From Bradymonas sediminis (lineage in GTDB: Bacteria; Myxococcota_A; Bradymonadia; Bradymonadales; Bradymonadaceae), in the NCBI RefSeq assembly GCF_003258315.1, contig NZ_CP030032.1, positions 3,536,501-3,600,500 of the forward strand: a DNA stretch of 64,000 bases, in the 5' to 3' direction. The stretch's first letter is position 1; each line of letters opens with the position of its first letter. Below the pieces are notes generated by a model that was given only the letters and a program-made list of their open reading frames with translations, did no database searches and was not told where the DNA came from. The position numbers and the translations under genes are program-made. Of the stretch, positions 45,502-54,715 are shown piece by piece.

Positions 45502-46635
45502 ATGGCATCCGCCACGCTACGAATCGCCGCTCTATCGCTCGTCACGCTCCTCGCCGCAGGCATCGCCAGCGCGCCGCGCGCCGCCGATGCGTGTGACCCC
45601 ATGCCCGAGGGCCTCTATCTGCAGCCGACTCAGACCGAGCAGCTCGTGCCGGTCGACGGGGCCTGGGCGGTTCGGATCGACGCGATCAGTTTTCGGGTTC
45701 AGTTTTTGCGAAATATCGAGGTACGCGACGAGAGCGACCAGGTCGTCAACGGCAGCCTCGCCTACGAATTGATGAGTGAGAGCCCGTATATCCCCAACCA
45801 GACCTATAGCGAACATCTGGTCATCTGGACCCCCGACGAGCCGCTGCTCCCCGACCACACCTATAGCGCGAGGCTTCTGGCCGAATTCCCCGATGAAGGC
45901 GGCGAAGTATTGCTCGACGAGCAGCGCACCTTCCGCACCGCGGGCGAGCAGACGACGACGCTGGAGGTCGCCACGATGGGCGACTTCCCGGCCATCACGA
46001 CCCACGAGAGCCAGGGCTCCACGGAGTGTTGCAGAGATCTGAGCAATTGCGACTCCTGCGGACGCTGTGAGACCTGCTGGCCAACCCAGACCGTCTATCA
46101 ATCCCAGCTCGAGCTGACGGTGAGCCTGCCTACCGGCGACGCCGACCTCCAGACCTACCATCGCCTCGAAGCCAGCAATGGCTACTCGCAGCTGTTCTGG
46201 GACCGACGCGACACGCACTCGTTTCATCTGCTCTTCCCCAAAGCGGACTCGGGCCCGAACCACTGCGTGACCCTGAAGACCTACGCCCTGGCGAGTCAAG
46301 AGCTCATCGAAGAGGTCGAAAATTGCTTTGACCATAGCGTGCCGGACGCAGTGGACCTCGAAGGCGTGGAGCGCCCCGATAGTTGCACGGCGAGCGACGA
46401 CGTCGTCGAGCACCCGTATCCCGACGCCGTTGGCATTCAGGATACCAGCGGCGAGCCCGACGCCAGCGGCCCCGAAGGCCCCGACGCGGTCAACCCCGAG
46501 CTCGGCGCCGATGTCGCCGGCGGCGGCTGCGGCTGCAGCGCCACGCCCAATGCGCCCACCTCCCTGCTCGGCATGATGTTCTTCTTCATCACGCTGGGGG
46601 CCTTGCGCCTGCCGATCTTCTCGCGCCGGCGTTGA
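45502..46635 (+). CDS. Cys-rich secreted protein with MYXO-CTERM-like tail, paralogue 2
   Basis: 377 residues. It keeps the signal peptide (MASATLRIAALSLVTLLAAG...ADAC), the shared beta domain (NIEVRDESDQVVNGS; VIWTPDEPLLPDHTYSARL), Cys cluster CCRDLSNCDSCGRCETC, a Pro/Asp-rich linker, and GGCGCSATPNAPTS followed by the TM helix LLGMMFFFITLGALRL and a basic end. The ATG at 45502 (AAGAGA upstream) was chosen over an upstream in-frame codon because it starts the signal peptide. It is separated from its neighbours by terminators, so each copy is likely expressed alone. Confidence 0.8.
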   Translation: MASATLRIAALSLVTLLAAGIASAPRAADACDPMPEGLYLQPTQTEQLVPVDGAWAVRIDAISFRVQFLRNIEVRDESDQVVNGSLAYELMSESPYIPNQTYSEHLVIWTPDEPLLPDHTYSARLLAEFPDEGGEVLLDEQRTFRTAGEQTTTLEVATMGDFPAITTHESQGSTECCRDLSNCDSCGRCETCWPTQTVYQSQLELTVSLPTGDADLQTYHRLEASNGYSQLFWDRRDTHSFHLLFPKADSGPNHCVTLKTYALASQELIEEVENCFDHSVPDAVDLEGVERPDSCTASDDVVEHPYPDAVGIQDTSGEPDASGPEGPDAVNPELGADVAGGGCGCSATPNAPTSLLGMMFFFITLGALRLPIFSRRR

Positions 46636-46682
46636 GCCCCGGTAAATAGAGAGCACCGAGGCCCGTCGGCCTCATAGAGCCC

Positions 46683-46712
46683 AAAGCCCACCGCGAACGC
46701 GGTGGGCTTTTT
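46683..46712 (+). terminator. terminator after Cys-rich paralogue 2
   Basis: GCCCACCGCG (46686-46695), AA, CGCGGTGGGC (46698-46707), then TTTTT; flanking AAA on the left makes it partly bidirectional. Confidence 0.92.
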
Positions 46713-46854
46713 GGGTGAAACTCGCGCGATACTGCAGCCAAAAATCAGCCAAAATCCATCCAAAACCTGAATCACAATATTTGTGCCGTGACGTGGCACC
46801 TGATACCTATTAGACACGCCGAATCTGCTACGCCCCCCGGACAAAAACACTGTG

Positions 46855-48132
46855 ATGAAAAATCTATCTCAAAAATTCGCCGCCTCATTGCTCGTCTCGC
46901 TCGTCTCCGCCGGGCTCTATAGCGCCGCCCCCAGCGACGCCCACGCTTGCTCGCCGCCGCAGCAGGGGATCTTCGAGCGCGGGACCGAGCATTCGCAGAC
47001 GCTCCCCATCGACGGCGCCCTTGTCTTCAAGGTCTACCGCTATGACGCATCGTTCGACACGCTCAGCATAGACGTCACCAACAGCGCGACGGGTGCGATC
47101 ATCGAGGGGACGACCAGGACCATCTCGACGCAGGTCGCCGGCTCCAGCAGCGTGGACGCCAACGGAGAATTTCTCGTCGTCTGGCACCCGAATGAACAAT
47201 TCGCGCTCAACACCGCTTATACCGCGATGATTCGCGCCACTGACCCCAATAACCCCGAGCAATTCACCCTCGAGTCGACCGCGAATTTCCTCAGCACTCG
47301 CTCGCCTGCCCAATCCGGCGAGGCCAGCTTCGGCGGCGATCTTCGCCCGGGTTGGACGGAGACGCCCAGCGGTCAGGAATGCTGCCCGATCGACCTCGAG
47401 CAGATGCCCGGCTCCTGCAGCGACGAGTTCTGCTGGTACACCCGCTACGATTACCTCCCCACGCTTACCTTCAAGGTGACGCAGCCGGCCACCAGCGACC
47501 CCCGCCAGGTCTATCATACCCTGTCGACCGCTGACGGGCATTTTGAGGTCATCTGGGACGTGATGGGCGATGTGAGTTCGCACTCCATCACTTTTCCGAC
47601 CGACGCCCAGAGCCCCTATTGCGTGACCCTGGAGACCCGGTCGGTCGTCTCGGATAACCTGTTATCTGCCGACGAGCGCTGCGTGGGGAGCGACGCGTTC
47701 CCCACCTATGAGCAACGTCCCTACGAGGGCGAAGGACGCCCCGATTTCTGCGCCGAAGAACCGGATGCAGGCGGCGGGGATGACGTCGGCCCCGACGCGG
47801 GCCCGGACGCCGGCCCCGACGAGGATGTGCGGCCCGATGACGATGTTCGCGCCGACACAGGCCCGATGGTCGACGTGCGCGACCCCTCGGATGACGACGT
47901 CCTGCCCAACCGGCCCGACACGGAGGGCGCGCAGGACGCGACGAGCACCGCGGATGTCACAACCGGCGAGGACGCAGGCGACCCGACAAAACCCGACAAT
48001 GGCTTCAACGGCGCCATGACCGGCGCAGGCTGCGGGTGCGCGAGCACCCCGGGCTCACCCACGCCCCTGGCCAGCGCGCTGCTGTTTTTGGGCGCCCTCT
48101 TCGGGCTGCGGCGACGCACGAAGCGCTCCTAA
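46855..48132 (+). CDS. Cys-rich secreted protein with MYXO-CTERM-like tail, paralogue 3
   Basis: 425 residues, the most diverged of the trio. It has a signal peptide ending ...SDAHAC, the common domain (VVWHPNEQFALNTAYTAMI), a changed Cys cluster CCPIDLEQMPGSCSDEFC, and a long Asp/Pro-rich linker (GPDAGPDAGPDED...DDVRADTG). It ends AGCGCASTPGSPTP with a TM helix (LASALLFLGALFGL) and basic end RRRTKRS. A GTG three bases upstream (46852) is an alternative start. The linker length differs strongly from the other copies. Confidence 0.78.
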   Translation: MKNLSQKFAASLLVSLVSAGLYSAAPSDAHACSPPQQGIFERGTEHSQTLPIDGALVFKVYRYDASFDTLSIDVTNSATGAIIEGTTRTISTQVAGSSSVDANGEFLVVWHPNEQFALNTAYTAMIRATDPNNPEQFTLESTANFLSTRSPAQSGEASFGGDLRPGWTETPSGQECCPIDLEQMPGSCSDEFCWYTRYDYLPTLTFKVTQPATSDPRQVYHTLSTADGHFEVIWDVMGDVSSHSITFPTDAQSPYCVTLETRSVVSDNLLSADERCVGSDAFPTYEQRPYEGEGRPDFCAEEPDAGGGDDVGPDAGPDAGPDEDVRPDDDVRADTGPMVDVRDPSDDDVLPNRPDTEGAQDATSTADVTTGEDAGDPTKPDNGFNGAMTGAGCGCASTPGSPTPLASALLFLGALFGLRRRTKRS

Positions 48133-48252
48133 GCGAAAACGATTTCTTTGACTTCCTTCCATCGGTGCCGACATTTTTGAGTCTCGAACTCAATACTGAC
48201 AACGCCTCGCGTGAAATTTCACGCCGAAGCCGGCACCAATGGGATGGAAATA

Positions 48253-50232
48253 ATGGCTCAGAATTCGAACGCTAAGAATGTCGCAGAAAAGCTGATCGCC
48301 TCGCATTTGATCTCCGGAACGATGCGCCCCGGCGAAGATATCGCCCTCAAGATCGACCAGACCCTCACCCAGGATGCCACCGGCACCGCGGTGATGCTCG
48401 AACTCGAGGCGATGGGGCTCACGCGGGTGAAGACCGAATTGTCGGCCCAATATGTCGACCATAACCTGGTCCAGCAGGATAATAAGAACCCCGACGATCA
48501 CGTATTTTTGCGCAGCGCGGCCAAGCGCTGGGGCATCTGGTTTAGCCGCCCCGGCAACGGCGTGAGCCACCCGGTTCACCAGGAGCATTTCGGTATCCCC
48601 GGCAAGACCCTGGTCGGCTCGGATAGCCACACGCCGGCGGCCGGGGCCCTCGGGATGCTGGCGCTGGGCGCCGGCGGCCTGGAGGTCGCGCTGGCGATGG
48701 TCGGCGAGCCGCTCAATATCCGGATGCCCAAGATCTGGGGGGTTAAACTCAGCGGCAGCCTGCCCGACTGGGTCAGCGCGAAGGACGTGATCCTCGAGAT
48801 GCTTCGCCGCCACGACGTCGACGGGGGCCGCGGGCGCATCATCGAATATTACGGCCCCGGCCTGGCCAACCTCTCGGTCATGGACCGCCACGTCATCGCC
48901 AATATGGGCACCGAATTGGGCGCCACGACCACGGTCTTCCCCTCCGATGAGCGCGTGCGTGACTTCCTGCGCCGCCAGGGCCGCGAAGACGACTGGGTCG
49001 AGCTGGTCGCCGACCCGGGCGCGACCTACGACGTCCACGAAGAGATCGACCTGAGCGTGCTCGAGCCGCTATGCGCCCTGCCGTCGAGCCCGGGCAACGT
49101 CGTCCCGGTGCGCGAGGTCGCCGGGCGCCCCATCTACCAGGCCTATGTCGGCTCCTCGGCAAACCCCGGGTGGCGCGATTTCGCGATCGTCGCCGAAATC
49201 ATGCGCGGCAAACAGGCCTCCAACGGCGTGTCACTCGATATCAATCCGGCCTCGCGCCAGGTGCTCGAAAACCTGACGCAAGGCGGCCACCTGCTCAGCC
49301 TAATCCAGGCCGGCGCGCGCCTGCATCAGGCCGGCTGCAACGGCTGCATCGGCATGGGCCAGGCCCCGGCAAAAGACCAGATCAGCCTGCGCACCGTGCC
49401 GCGCAACTTCCCCAGCCGCTCCGGCACCAAGGACGACCTGGTCTACCTTGTCAGCCCCGAGACCGCCGCGGCCAGCGCGCTGCGCGGCGAGATCTGCGAC
49501 CCGCGCGACCTCGGCATGGACTACCCGAAGATTGTCGAGCCCGACGAGATCATCATCTCCAAAGACATCTTCATCGCGCCGCTGCCGCCCGAGAAGGCCA
49601 AAATGGTCGCCCTGGTCAAGGGCCCCAACATTCACTCGCTGCCCGAATTCGACCCGCTGCCCGACCAACTCACCGCCCCGGTCGCGCTGAAAATGGGCGA
49701 CGGGGTCTCCACCGATGAGATTCTGCGCGCGGGCGCCGAAGTGCTCCCCTTTCGCAGCAATATTCCGGCCATTAGCCGCTTTACCTTCGATGTGCTCGAC
49801 CCCGAATATTACAATCGCGCCCTGCATTATCGCGACGAAGACCCGCAAGCCTCCGGCCACAGCGTGGTCGCCGGCGATAACTACGGCCAGGGCTCCAGCC
49901 GCGAGCACGCCGCCATCGCGCCGCGCTTTTTGGGGCTTCGCTTCGCCCTGGCCAAATCCTACGCCCGCATCCACTGGCAAAACTTGGCCAATTTCGGGGT
50001 GCTTCCGCTCGAATTTATCGACCACGCCGACTACGCCGCGATCCATCAGGGCGACACCCTTCGCATCAACAACCTCCACGCCCAACTTCAAAAGGGCAGC
50101 ACCATCGAGGTCGAAAACACCAGCAAAGGCCGGGTCTTCCAGACCCGCCACACCCTGTCGGAACGCCAGGTCGAGGCGATCCTCGCCGGGGGCCTGATCC
50201 CGCTGATGAAAGAAAGGTTGGCGGGAAAATAA
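48253..50232 (+). CDS. acn: aconitate hydratase-family protein
   Basis: Aconitase-superfamily protein (659 residues) of the TCA or glyoxylate route, interconverting citrate and isocitrate. Seen: GSDSHTPAAGALG (127-139), GMEVA-like LGAGGLEVALAMVGEP, the C-x2-C pair GCNGCIGMGQ (Cys362, Cys365), and the swivel domain GDGVSTDEI...GDNYGQGSSREHAA. The position of the usual third iron-sulphur Cys (C-T-N) reads VGSSANPG (300-304), Ser instead of Cys. The cluster may thus be unusual, or this variant may use another ligand. The ATG at 48253 was preferred over the upstream GTG. It is flanked by a J-domain gene on the same strand. Confidence 0.85.
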   Translation: MAQNSNAKNVAEKLIASHLISGTMRPGEDIALKIDQTLTQDATGTAVMLELEAMGLTRVKTELSAQYVDHNLVQQDNKNPDDHVFLRSAAKRWGIWFSRPGNGVSHPVHQEHFGIPGKTLVGSDSHTPAAGALGMLALGAGGLEVALAMVGEPLNIRMPKIWGVKLSGSLPDWVSAKDVILEMLRRHDVDGGRGRIIEYYGPGLANLSVMDRHVIANMGTELGATTTVFPSDERVRDFLRRQGREDDWVELVADPGATYDVHEEIDLSVLEPLCALPSSPGNVVPVREVAGRPIYQAYVGSSANPGWRDFAIVAEIMRGKQASNGVSLDINPASRQVLENLTQGGHLLSLIQAGARLHQAGCNGCIGMGQAPAKDQISLRTVPRNFPSRSGTKDDLVYLVSPETAAASALRGEICDPRDLGMDYPKIVEPDEIIISKDIFIAPLPPEKAKMVALVKGPNIHSLPEFDPLPDQLTAPVALKMGDGVSTDEILRAGAEVLPFRSNIPAISRFTFDVLDPEYYNRALHYRDEDPQASGHSVVAGDNYGQGSSREHAAIAPRFLGLRFALAKSYARIHWQNLANFGVLPLEFIDHADYAAIHQGDTLRINNLHAQLQKGSTIEVENTSKGRVFQTRHTLSERQVEAILAGGLIPLMKERLAGK

Positions 50233-50331
50233 TATCCTCCGCCCCGCCCACGACTTCCTTCGGGGCGCACTGGCGCTGAGAGCCTTTTGGCTGATATAGG
50301 CTTCGACCTGTTGGGGATGAACTGATATAAA

Positions 50332-50364
50332 CGAGATGCGCGCGCATTCTGCCCGCGCATCTCG
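50332..50364 (+). terminator. hairpin after aconitase gene
   Basis: CGAGATGCGCG (50332-50342) pairs with CGCGCATCTCG (50354-50364). The sequence after it is only weakly T-rich (CTGATTATTT), so termination is possible but not certain. It sits 28 bp before the next gene. Confidence 0.45.
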
Positions 50365-50391
50365 CTGATTATTTGCAACGCGGAAGCAACG

Positions 50392-51282
50392 ATGAAACAG
50401 ATCCTCATCGCCTGTGGTGACGTCGACCTTTTGCGCCGAATTGTCTCGGACCTGCCCCCGGGCGCCTTTAAGCCAATCGCCACGCGCACCGGCGCCGGGA
50501 TTGCCGAAAAGGTAGCCGGGCGCAATCTGGCGCTGGCTATCGTCCACGAAGAACTCGCCGACCAATACGCGGCTGAGTTATGCGCACAATTGCGCCAACA
50601 GCCCGACGGCCCGCCCATCCTATGGCTGAGCAGCAACACCGCGCCGGCCAGCGGCCCCTTTGACCGGGCGCTCAAATACCCCGTCCCCGGACCCGTGTTC
50701 CGAAACGCCGTCAAGCAATTGGTCGCGCCCAGCCAATCCACCCAGGATATGGAAAAATGGCGGCTCTTTTATAATGAGCTCAACGCGCGCATTGAGCTCG
50801 GTGAGTCCCAGAGCTATTTCCAGATCCTCGGGCTCTCGGCCGAGGCGCCGCACCACCAACTCGTGCGCGCCTATGACCTGCTCAGCCAGCGCTACCACCC
50901 GGACCGCTATCGCCAATTTCGCGACAAGAAGTGGGGCAAGGCCATTCACGAGAAGACCACCGCCCTCTATAAATTGATGACCGAGGCCTACCAGGTGCTC
51001 GGGGACCGCAAGCGGCGCGCCGCCTACGAGCGCGCCCTGGCCGACGGAAAACTTCGCCTCGACACCACCGAGACAAGCGCCAGCGAACGCGCCCCCAAAT
51101 CGGTCATCGACCTGGGCACGACCACGCACTCAAAGAAATTCCTTCGGCTCGCCCAGAATGATATCGCTGGTAAGAATCTCCCCAGCGCTCTACAAAACCT
51201 TAAATTTGCGCTGAGCATGGAGCCCAATAATGCAGCCATCGCTCAGAAAATCGCCCAGATTCAACAGGCGATGAACGCCTAA
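50392..51282 (+). CDS. J-domain protein with receiver-like N-terminus and TPR-like tail
   Basis: 296 residues. The N-terminal 115 residues have a CheY-like alpha/beta layout (MKQILIACGDVDLLRRIVSDL; LALAIVHEELAD; PPILWLSS) but lack the acidic pair and conserved Lys needed for phosphorylation. A J-domain at about 140-215 contains YFQILGLSAEAPHHQLVRAYDLL, YHPDRY (with HPD) and LMTEAYQVLGDRKRRAAYERAL. The tail (245-295) is TPR-like. Function: probably recruits an Hsp70; a second J-domain protein lies near the DnaK paralogue at 60190. Confidence 0.82.
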   Translation: MKQILIACGDVDLLRRIVSDLPPGAFKPIATRTGAGIAEKVAGRNLALAIVHEELADQYAAELCAQLRQQPDGPPILWLSSNTAPASGPFDRALKYPVPGPVFRNAVKQLVAPSQSTQDMEKWRLFYNELNARIELGESQSYFQILGLSAEAPHHQLVRAYDLLSQRYHPDRYRQFRDKKWGKAIHEKTTALYKLMTEAYQVLGDRKRRAAYERALADGKLRLDTTETSASERAPKSVIDLGTTTHSKKFLRLAQNDIAGKNLPSALQNLKFALSMEPNNAAIAQKIAQIQQAMNA

Positions 51283-51344
51283 ACTTCTCCGGCCTCACCG
51301 CCGGCGGCGTGTTACGCGCCGACATCCATATCGATGATGTTTTA

Positions 51345-52181
51345 ATGAGTTCAAAAAAATCGAATCTTACCGTCCGGCTCACCACCGCCGCGGTGGCGAT
51401 CCCGCTGCTCCTGGCGCTCATCTTCATGGCCCCGGCCTGGGCGACCTTCGCCCTGGTCACGGCCGCGGGCTTTCTGGTGACCTGGGAGTATTGCACCATC
51501 ACCTTCGCCGACGAGCACCGCGCCGGCAAACTCCTGGCCTCGCTTATCTCGGTGGCCATGGCGTCAGTGCTCTACTTCGTGCCACAATTCTTCACCGAGT
51601 CGCTGGTCGGCGGCTTTTTGGCCATCTTCTTGCTCTTTTTATTCACCTATAAAGACCAGAAACGCGTCAGCCACCAGATCGCGTCGAGCATCACGGGAAT
51701 CCTGTACGGCGGCGTGGTGTTGACCACATTGTCCCTGCTGGTGCGCGACGCCGGCGAGGCCGGGCCGTTCTGGATCATCATGGTGATGGTGGTCGTGTGG
51801 TCCTCGGACACCGGCGCCTATTTTGCCGGGCGCGCCTTCGGAAAGCATAAGCTCTACGAGGCGGTCAGCCCGAATAAAACCATCGAGGGCGCCGTGGGCG
51901 GCGTCGCGGGGAGCATCGTCGGCGCGTTTGCGGCCAACTATATCTTCGCCCTGGTCGGCAATTGGGAGCCCCTGCTGGTCTGGCAAGTTTTGCTGCTGGC
52001 CATCCCGGGCAATATTTTGTCCCAGGTGGGCGACCTCGCCGAGAGCCTGATTAAGCGCGCCCACGACGTCAAAGACAGCGGCACCATCATCCCCGGCCAC
52101 GGCGGAATGCTGGACCGCATCGACGGGTTACTCTTCGCGTCTCCCTGGTTTTATATCATCTTTACGCACGTCCTAAACTGA
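51345..52181 (+). CDS. cdsA: phosphatidate cytidylyltransferase
   Basis: Integral membrane enzyme making CDP-diacylglycerol from phosphatidate and CTP. The protein has about eight TM helices and the family signature SLIKRAHDVKDSGTIIPGHGG followed by MLDRID. Length 278 is typical. The ATG at 51345 (MSSKKSNL) gives the usual N-terminus. It opens a cdsA-rseP-tsaB cluster. Positions before and after are ordered as in many proteobacteria, where the isoprenoid gene uppS and dxr often lie upstream; they are absent here. Confidence 0.95.
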   Translation: MSSKKSNLTVRLTTAAVAIPLLLALIFMAPAWATFALVTAAGFLVTWEYCTITFADEHRAGKLLASLISVAMASVLYFVPQFFTESLVGGFLAIFLLFLFTYKDQKRVSHQIASSITGILYGGVVLTTLSLLVRDAGEAGPFWIIMVMVVVWSSDTGAYFAGRAFGKHKLYEAVSPNKTIEGAVGGVAGSIVGAFAANYIFALVGNWEPLLVWQVLLLAIPGNILSQVGDLAESLIKRAHDVKDSGTIIPGHGGMLDRIDGLLFASPWFYIIFTHVLN

Positions 52182-52244
52182 GCGGACCCAAGCCTTCGAT
52201 AGCCCAAATCCGCCTCACCCACGACGCCCGACACGCGACCGCAC

Positions 52245-53963
52245 ATGAGCTTTATTTATTTCATCATCCTGATCGGAGTGCTGATCTTCGTTCACGAGCT
52301 CGGCCACTTTCTCTTCGCCAAACTCTTCGGCGTGAAGGTGCTGCGCTTCTCGATCGGCATGGGCCCCAAGATGGTCGGCTTCACCCGCGGTGAGACCGAA
52401 TACGTCATCTGCTGGCTGCCGCTGGGCGGCTATGTGCGCATGCTCGGGTTTGAGCTGGACGAGGTCGAAGAGCTCTCCGAAGAAGACCGCGGCCGCTCGC
52501 TGATGATGCAGCCCATCTGGCAGCGCGCCATCATCACGCTGGCCGGGCCGGTGTTTAACCTGATCTTGCCGCTTATCATCTATTTTATCGCGGGCATGAT
52601 GCAGACCACCGCCCCGCCGTCGGTGGTCGGCGAGGTCTTCGCCGAGACCCCCGCCGCCGAGGCGGGCCTGCAGGCCGGCGACCAGATCACCCGGCTCGAC
52701 GACACCCCGATCACCTATTGGCATGAGCTCAATCAGTTCATGGGCGACGCCTACGACCGCGAGGTCGCCCTGACCTATACCCGCGACGGCGAATCACAGA
52801 CCGTGTCGGTGCGCCCCGAGAAGAAGACCTCCACCGACTTTATGGGGCTTCACGTGCGCACCTACGGCATGTTGGGAATCCACCAGCAGCCCTACGGCGC
52901 GACCATCGGCCTGCGCAACCCGGACTCCCCGGCCGCCAAAGCCGGCCTGCAGACCTTCGACCGCGTCATCAACATCAACGGCGAGTCCATCACCCGCTAC
53001 GATGAGATTGAGTCCATCGTGCGCCAGAGTGAGGGCAAGCCGCTGAAGATGCTCGTGATGCATCGGCGCGCCATTGACACCGACTACGCCCGTTTTTATG
53101 CGCAGCAACCCGCCGAGATTGAGGTCCGCGCCGAGAAGATAGACGGCGTGTATTCGCTCAACCTCGACTCCGCCGAGATGTACCTGTCCAAGGTCGACGC
53201 CGACTCGCCGGCAGCCCTGGCGGGGCTTCGCACCGGCGACAAAGTCCTGGCCATCGACGGGCGCGTCTATAGCAACTTCGCCCAGCTCAGCCGCCAGATT
53301 ATCAACGAGGTCAACGAGGGCGTCGTCGCCCAAAAGGCCGAGGGCGTCGACGAGCCCAAGATAGAGCTCGAATATAAGCTCACCTACGAGCGCGATGAGC
53401 AGGTCCACGAGACCACCTTCGCCCCCATCGTGCGCAAATATAAAGGCCACGGCGACCAGCCGGTTTACCGCGTCGTGTTTGGCTGGGGGCACCTCTCCGA
53501 GCGCGTCGAACCCGACGAGATCGACTTCCCCGCGCTCACCCGCGCCGGCTTCGCCGCCAGCCAGGCCATCGAGGAGACCACCAACTTCAGCAAGATGATC
53601 GTCATGGGCTTCGTGCGCATGGCCCAGGGCCGCGTGGGCATGGATAACCTCGGCGGACCCATCATGATCGGCGAGTTGGCCGCCGAGGCCGGCAAGGCCG
53701 GCTGGGGGCCGTTTTTGCAGATGATGGCGCTCATCAGCATCAACCTGGGCGTCATCAACCTGCTGCCGATTCCGATGCTCGACGGCGGCCATCTGCTGCT
53801 CTACGCGCTCGAGGCCATCAAACGCGGCCCGCTGAGCTATCGCACCCGCCAGGTGGCCGCCTACGTCGGCATCTCGATCATCGTCTTTTTGATGGTCTTC
53901 GCCTTTAAGAACGATATTGAACGCAATTGGGACTCGATCGCCGCCTGGATCAACAACCTATGA
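52245..53963 (+). CDS. rseP: RseP-type site-2 protease with three PDZ domains
   Basis: Intramembrane zinc protease (M50) that cuts membrane signalling proteins such as anti-sigma factors. The catalytic HELGH (17-21) and second motif LDGGH (512-516) with NLLPIPM are intact. Three PDZ-like units lie between them: VVGEVFAETPAAEAGLQAGD, LRNPDSPAAKAGLQTFD and VDADSPAALAGLRTGD. E. coli RseP has two, so this copy is longer (572 residues). TM helices flank both motifs. The stop overlaps the tsaB start by 4 bp, and cdsA lies 63 bp upstream. Confidence 0.93.
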   Translation: MSFIYFIILIGVLIFVHELGHFLFAKLFGVKVLRFSIGMGPKMVGFTRGETEYVICWLPLGGYVRMLGFELDEVEELSEEDRGRSLMMQPIWQRAIITLAGPVFNLILPLIIYFIAGMMQTTAPPSVVGEVFAETPAAEAGLQAGDQITRLDDTPITYWHELNQFMGDAYDREVALTYTRDGESQTVSVRPEKKTSTDFMGLHVRTYGMLGIHQQPYGATIGLRNPDSPAAKAGLQTFDRVININGESITRYDEIESIVRQSEGKPLKMLVMHRRAIDTDYARFYAQQPAEIEVRAEKIDGVYSLNLDSAEMYLSKVDADSPAALAGLRTGDKVLAIDGRVYSNFAQLSRQIINEVNEGVVAQKAEGVDEPKIELEYKLTYERDEQVHETTFAPIVRKYKGHGDQPVYRVVFGWGHLSERVEPDEIDFPALTRAGFAASQAIEETTNFSKMIVMGFVRMAQGRVGMDNLGGPIMIGELAAEAGKAGWGPFLQMMALISINLGVINLLPIPMLDGGHLLLYALEAIKRGPLSYRTRQVAAYVGISIIVFLMVFAFKNDIERNWDSIAAWINNL

Positions 53964-54715
53964 CAACCGCAAAAAAGACTGACAACAGCCCACGCCGCGT
54001 CCTGGCCATCGACACCGCAACGCGCACCCAATCGCTGGCGCTCCTGGACGGCGAGACCGTGTTGGAGCACTCGCAGCAGCGGGTGAAATTCAACCACGGC
54101 AGCAGCCTGCTTGAGCGCATCGCGCGCATGCTCGAGGCCCAGCAGATGCAGGTGTCCGACCTCGACCTCATCGCCGTGGGGCGTGGCCCGGGGAGCTTCA
54201 CCGGGCTTCGCGTGGGCGTGTCCATCGCGAAGTCGCTTAGCCGCGCCAAGGAGATCCCGCTGGTCGGCGTCTCCACGCTCGCCTCGCTGGCCCACGCGGC
54301 CGCCTGCGCGCACCCCACCGCCGCCGTCTGCGCGACGATTGATGCCCGGCGCCGCGAGGTCTACACCGGCCTGTACGCCCTCAACACAGCCTCGTCGAAC
54401 GCGCTTGAGGTCCTCGACCCCGACCGCACCGCCGCCAACGCCGAACTGGGCGAGCGCCTGCTCGAAGTCGCCCAGACCCGCCCGGTCATCATGGTCGGCG
54501 AGGGCCCGCACAAATACGACGAGCTCGCCGCCCTCACCGCCCCCGGCCTGGCCAAATTTAGCGTCACCGCCCTCGCCCCCTGGGCCGCCGTCCCCTCCGC
54601 CGTCGCGATCGCCCTGCTCGGCCGCCGCGCCGCCGAAGACGGCCAACTGGACGCGGTCAACACCCTGGAGCCCAATTATATCCGCCCCACCGAGGCCGAG
54701 ATTAAGTTCGGGTAA
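53960..54715 (+). CDS. tsaB: tRNA threonylcarbamoyladenosine biosynthesis protein TsaB
   Basis: Partner of TsaD in making the t6A modification of tRNA. The N-terminal LAIDTATRTQSLAL, the mid-domain VGRGPGSFTGLRVGVSIAKSL and CATIDARRREVYTGLY are family hallmarks. The ATG at 53960 overlaps the rseP stop (ATGA). Length 251. It ends the operon; a hairpin follows 50 bp later. Confidence 0.92.
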   Translation: MTTAKKTDNSPRRVLAIDTATRTQSLALLDGETVLEHSQQRVKFNHGSSLLERIARMLEAQQMQVSDLDLIAVGRGPGSFTGLRVGVSIAKSLSRAKEIPLVGVSTLASLAHAAACAHPTAAVCATIDARRREVYTGLYALNTASSNALEVLDPDRTAANAELGERLLEVAQTRPVIMVGEGPHKYDELAALTAPGLAKFSVTALAPWAAVPSAVAIALLGRRAAEDGQLDAVNTLEPNYIRPTEAEIKFG

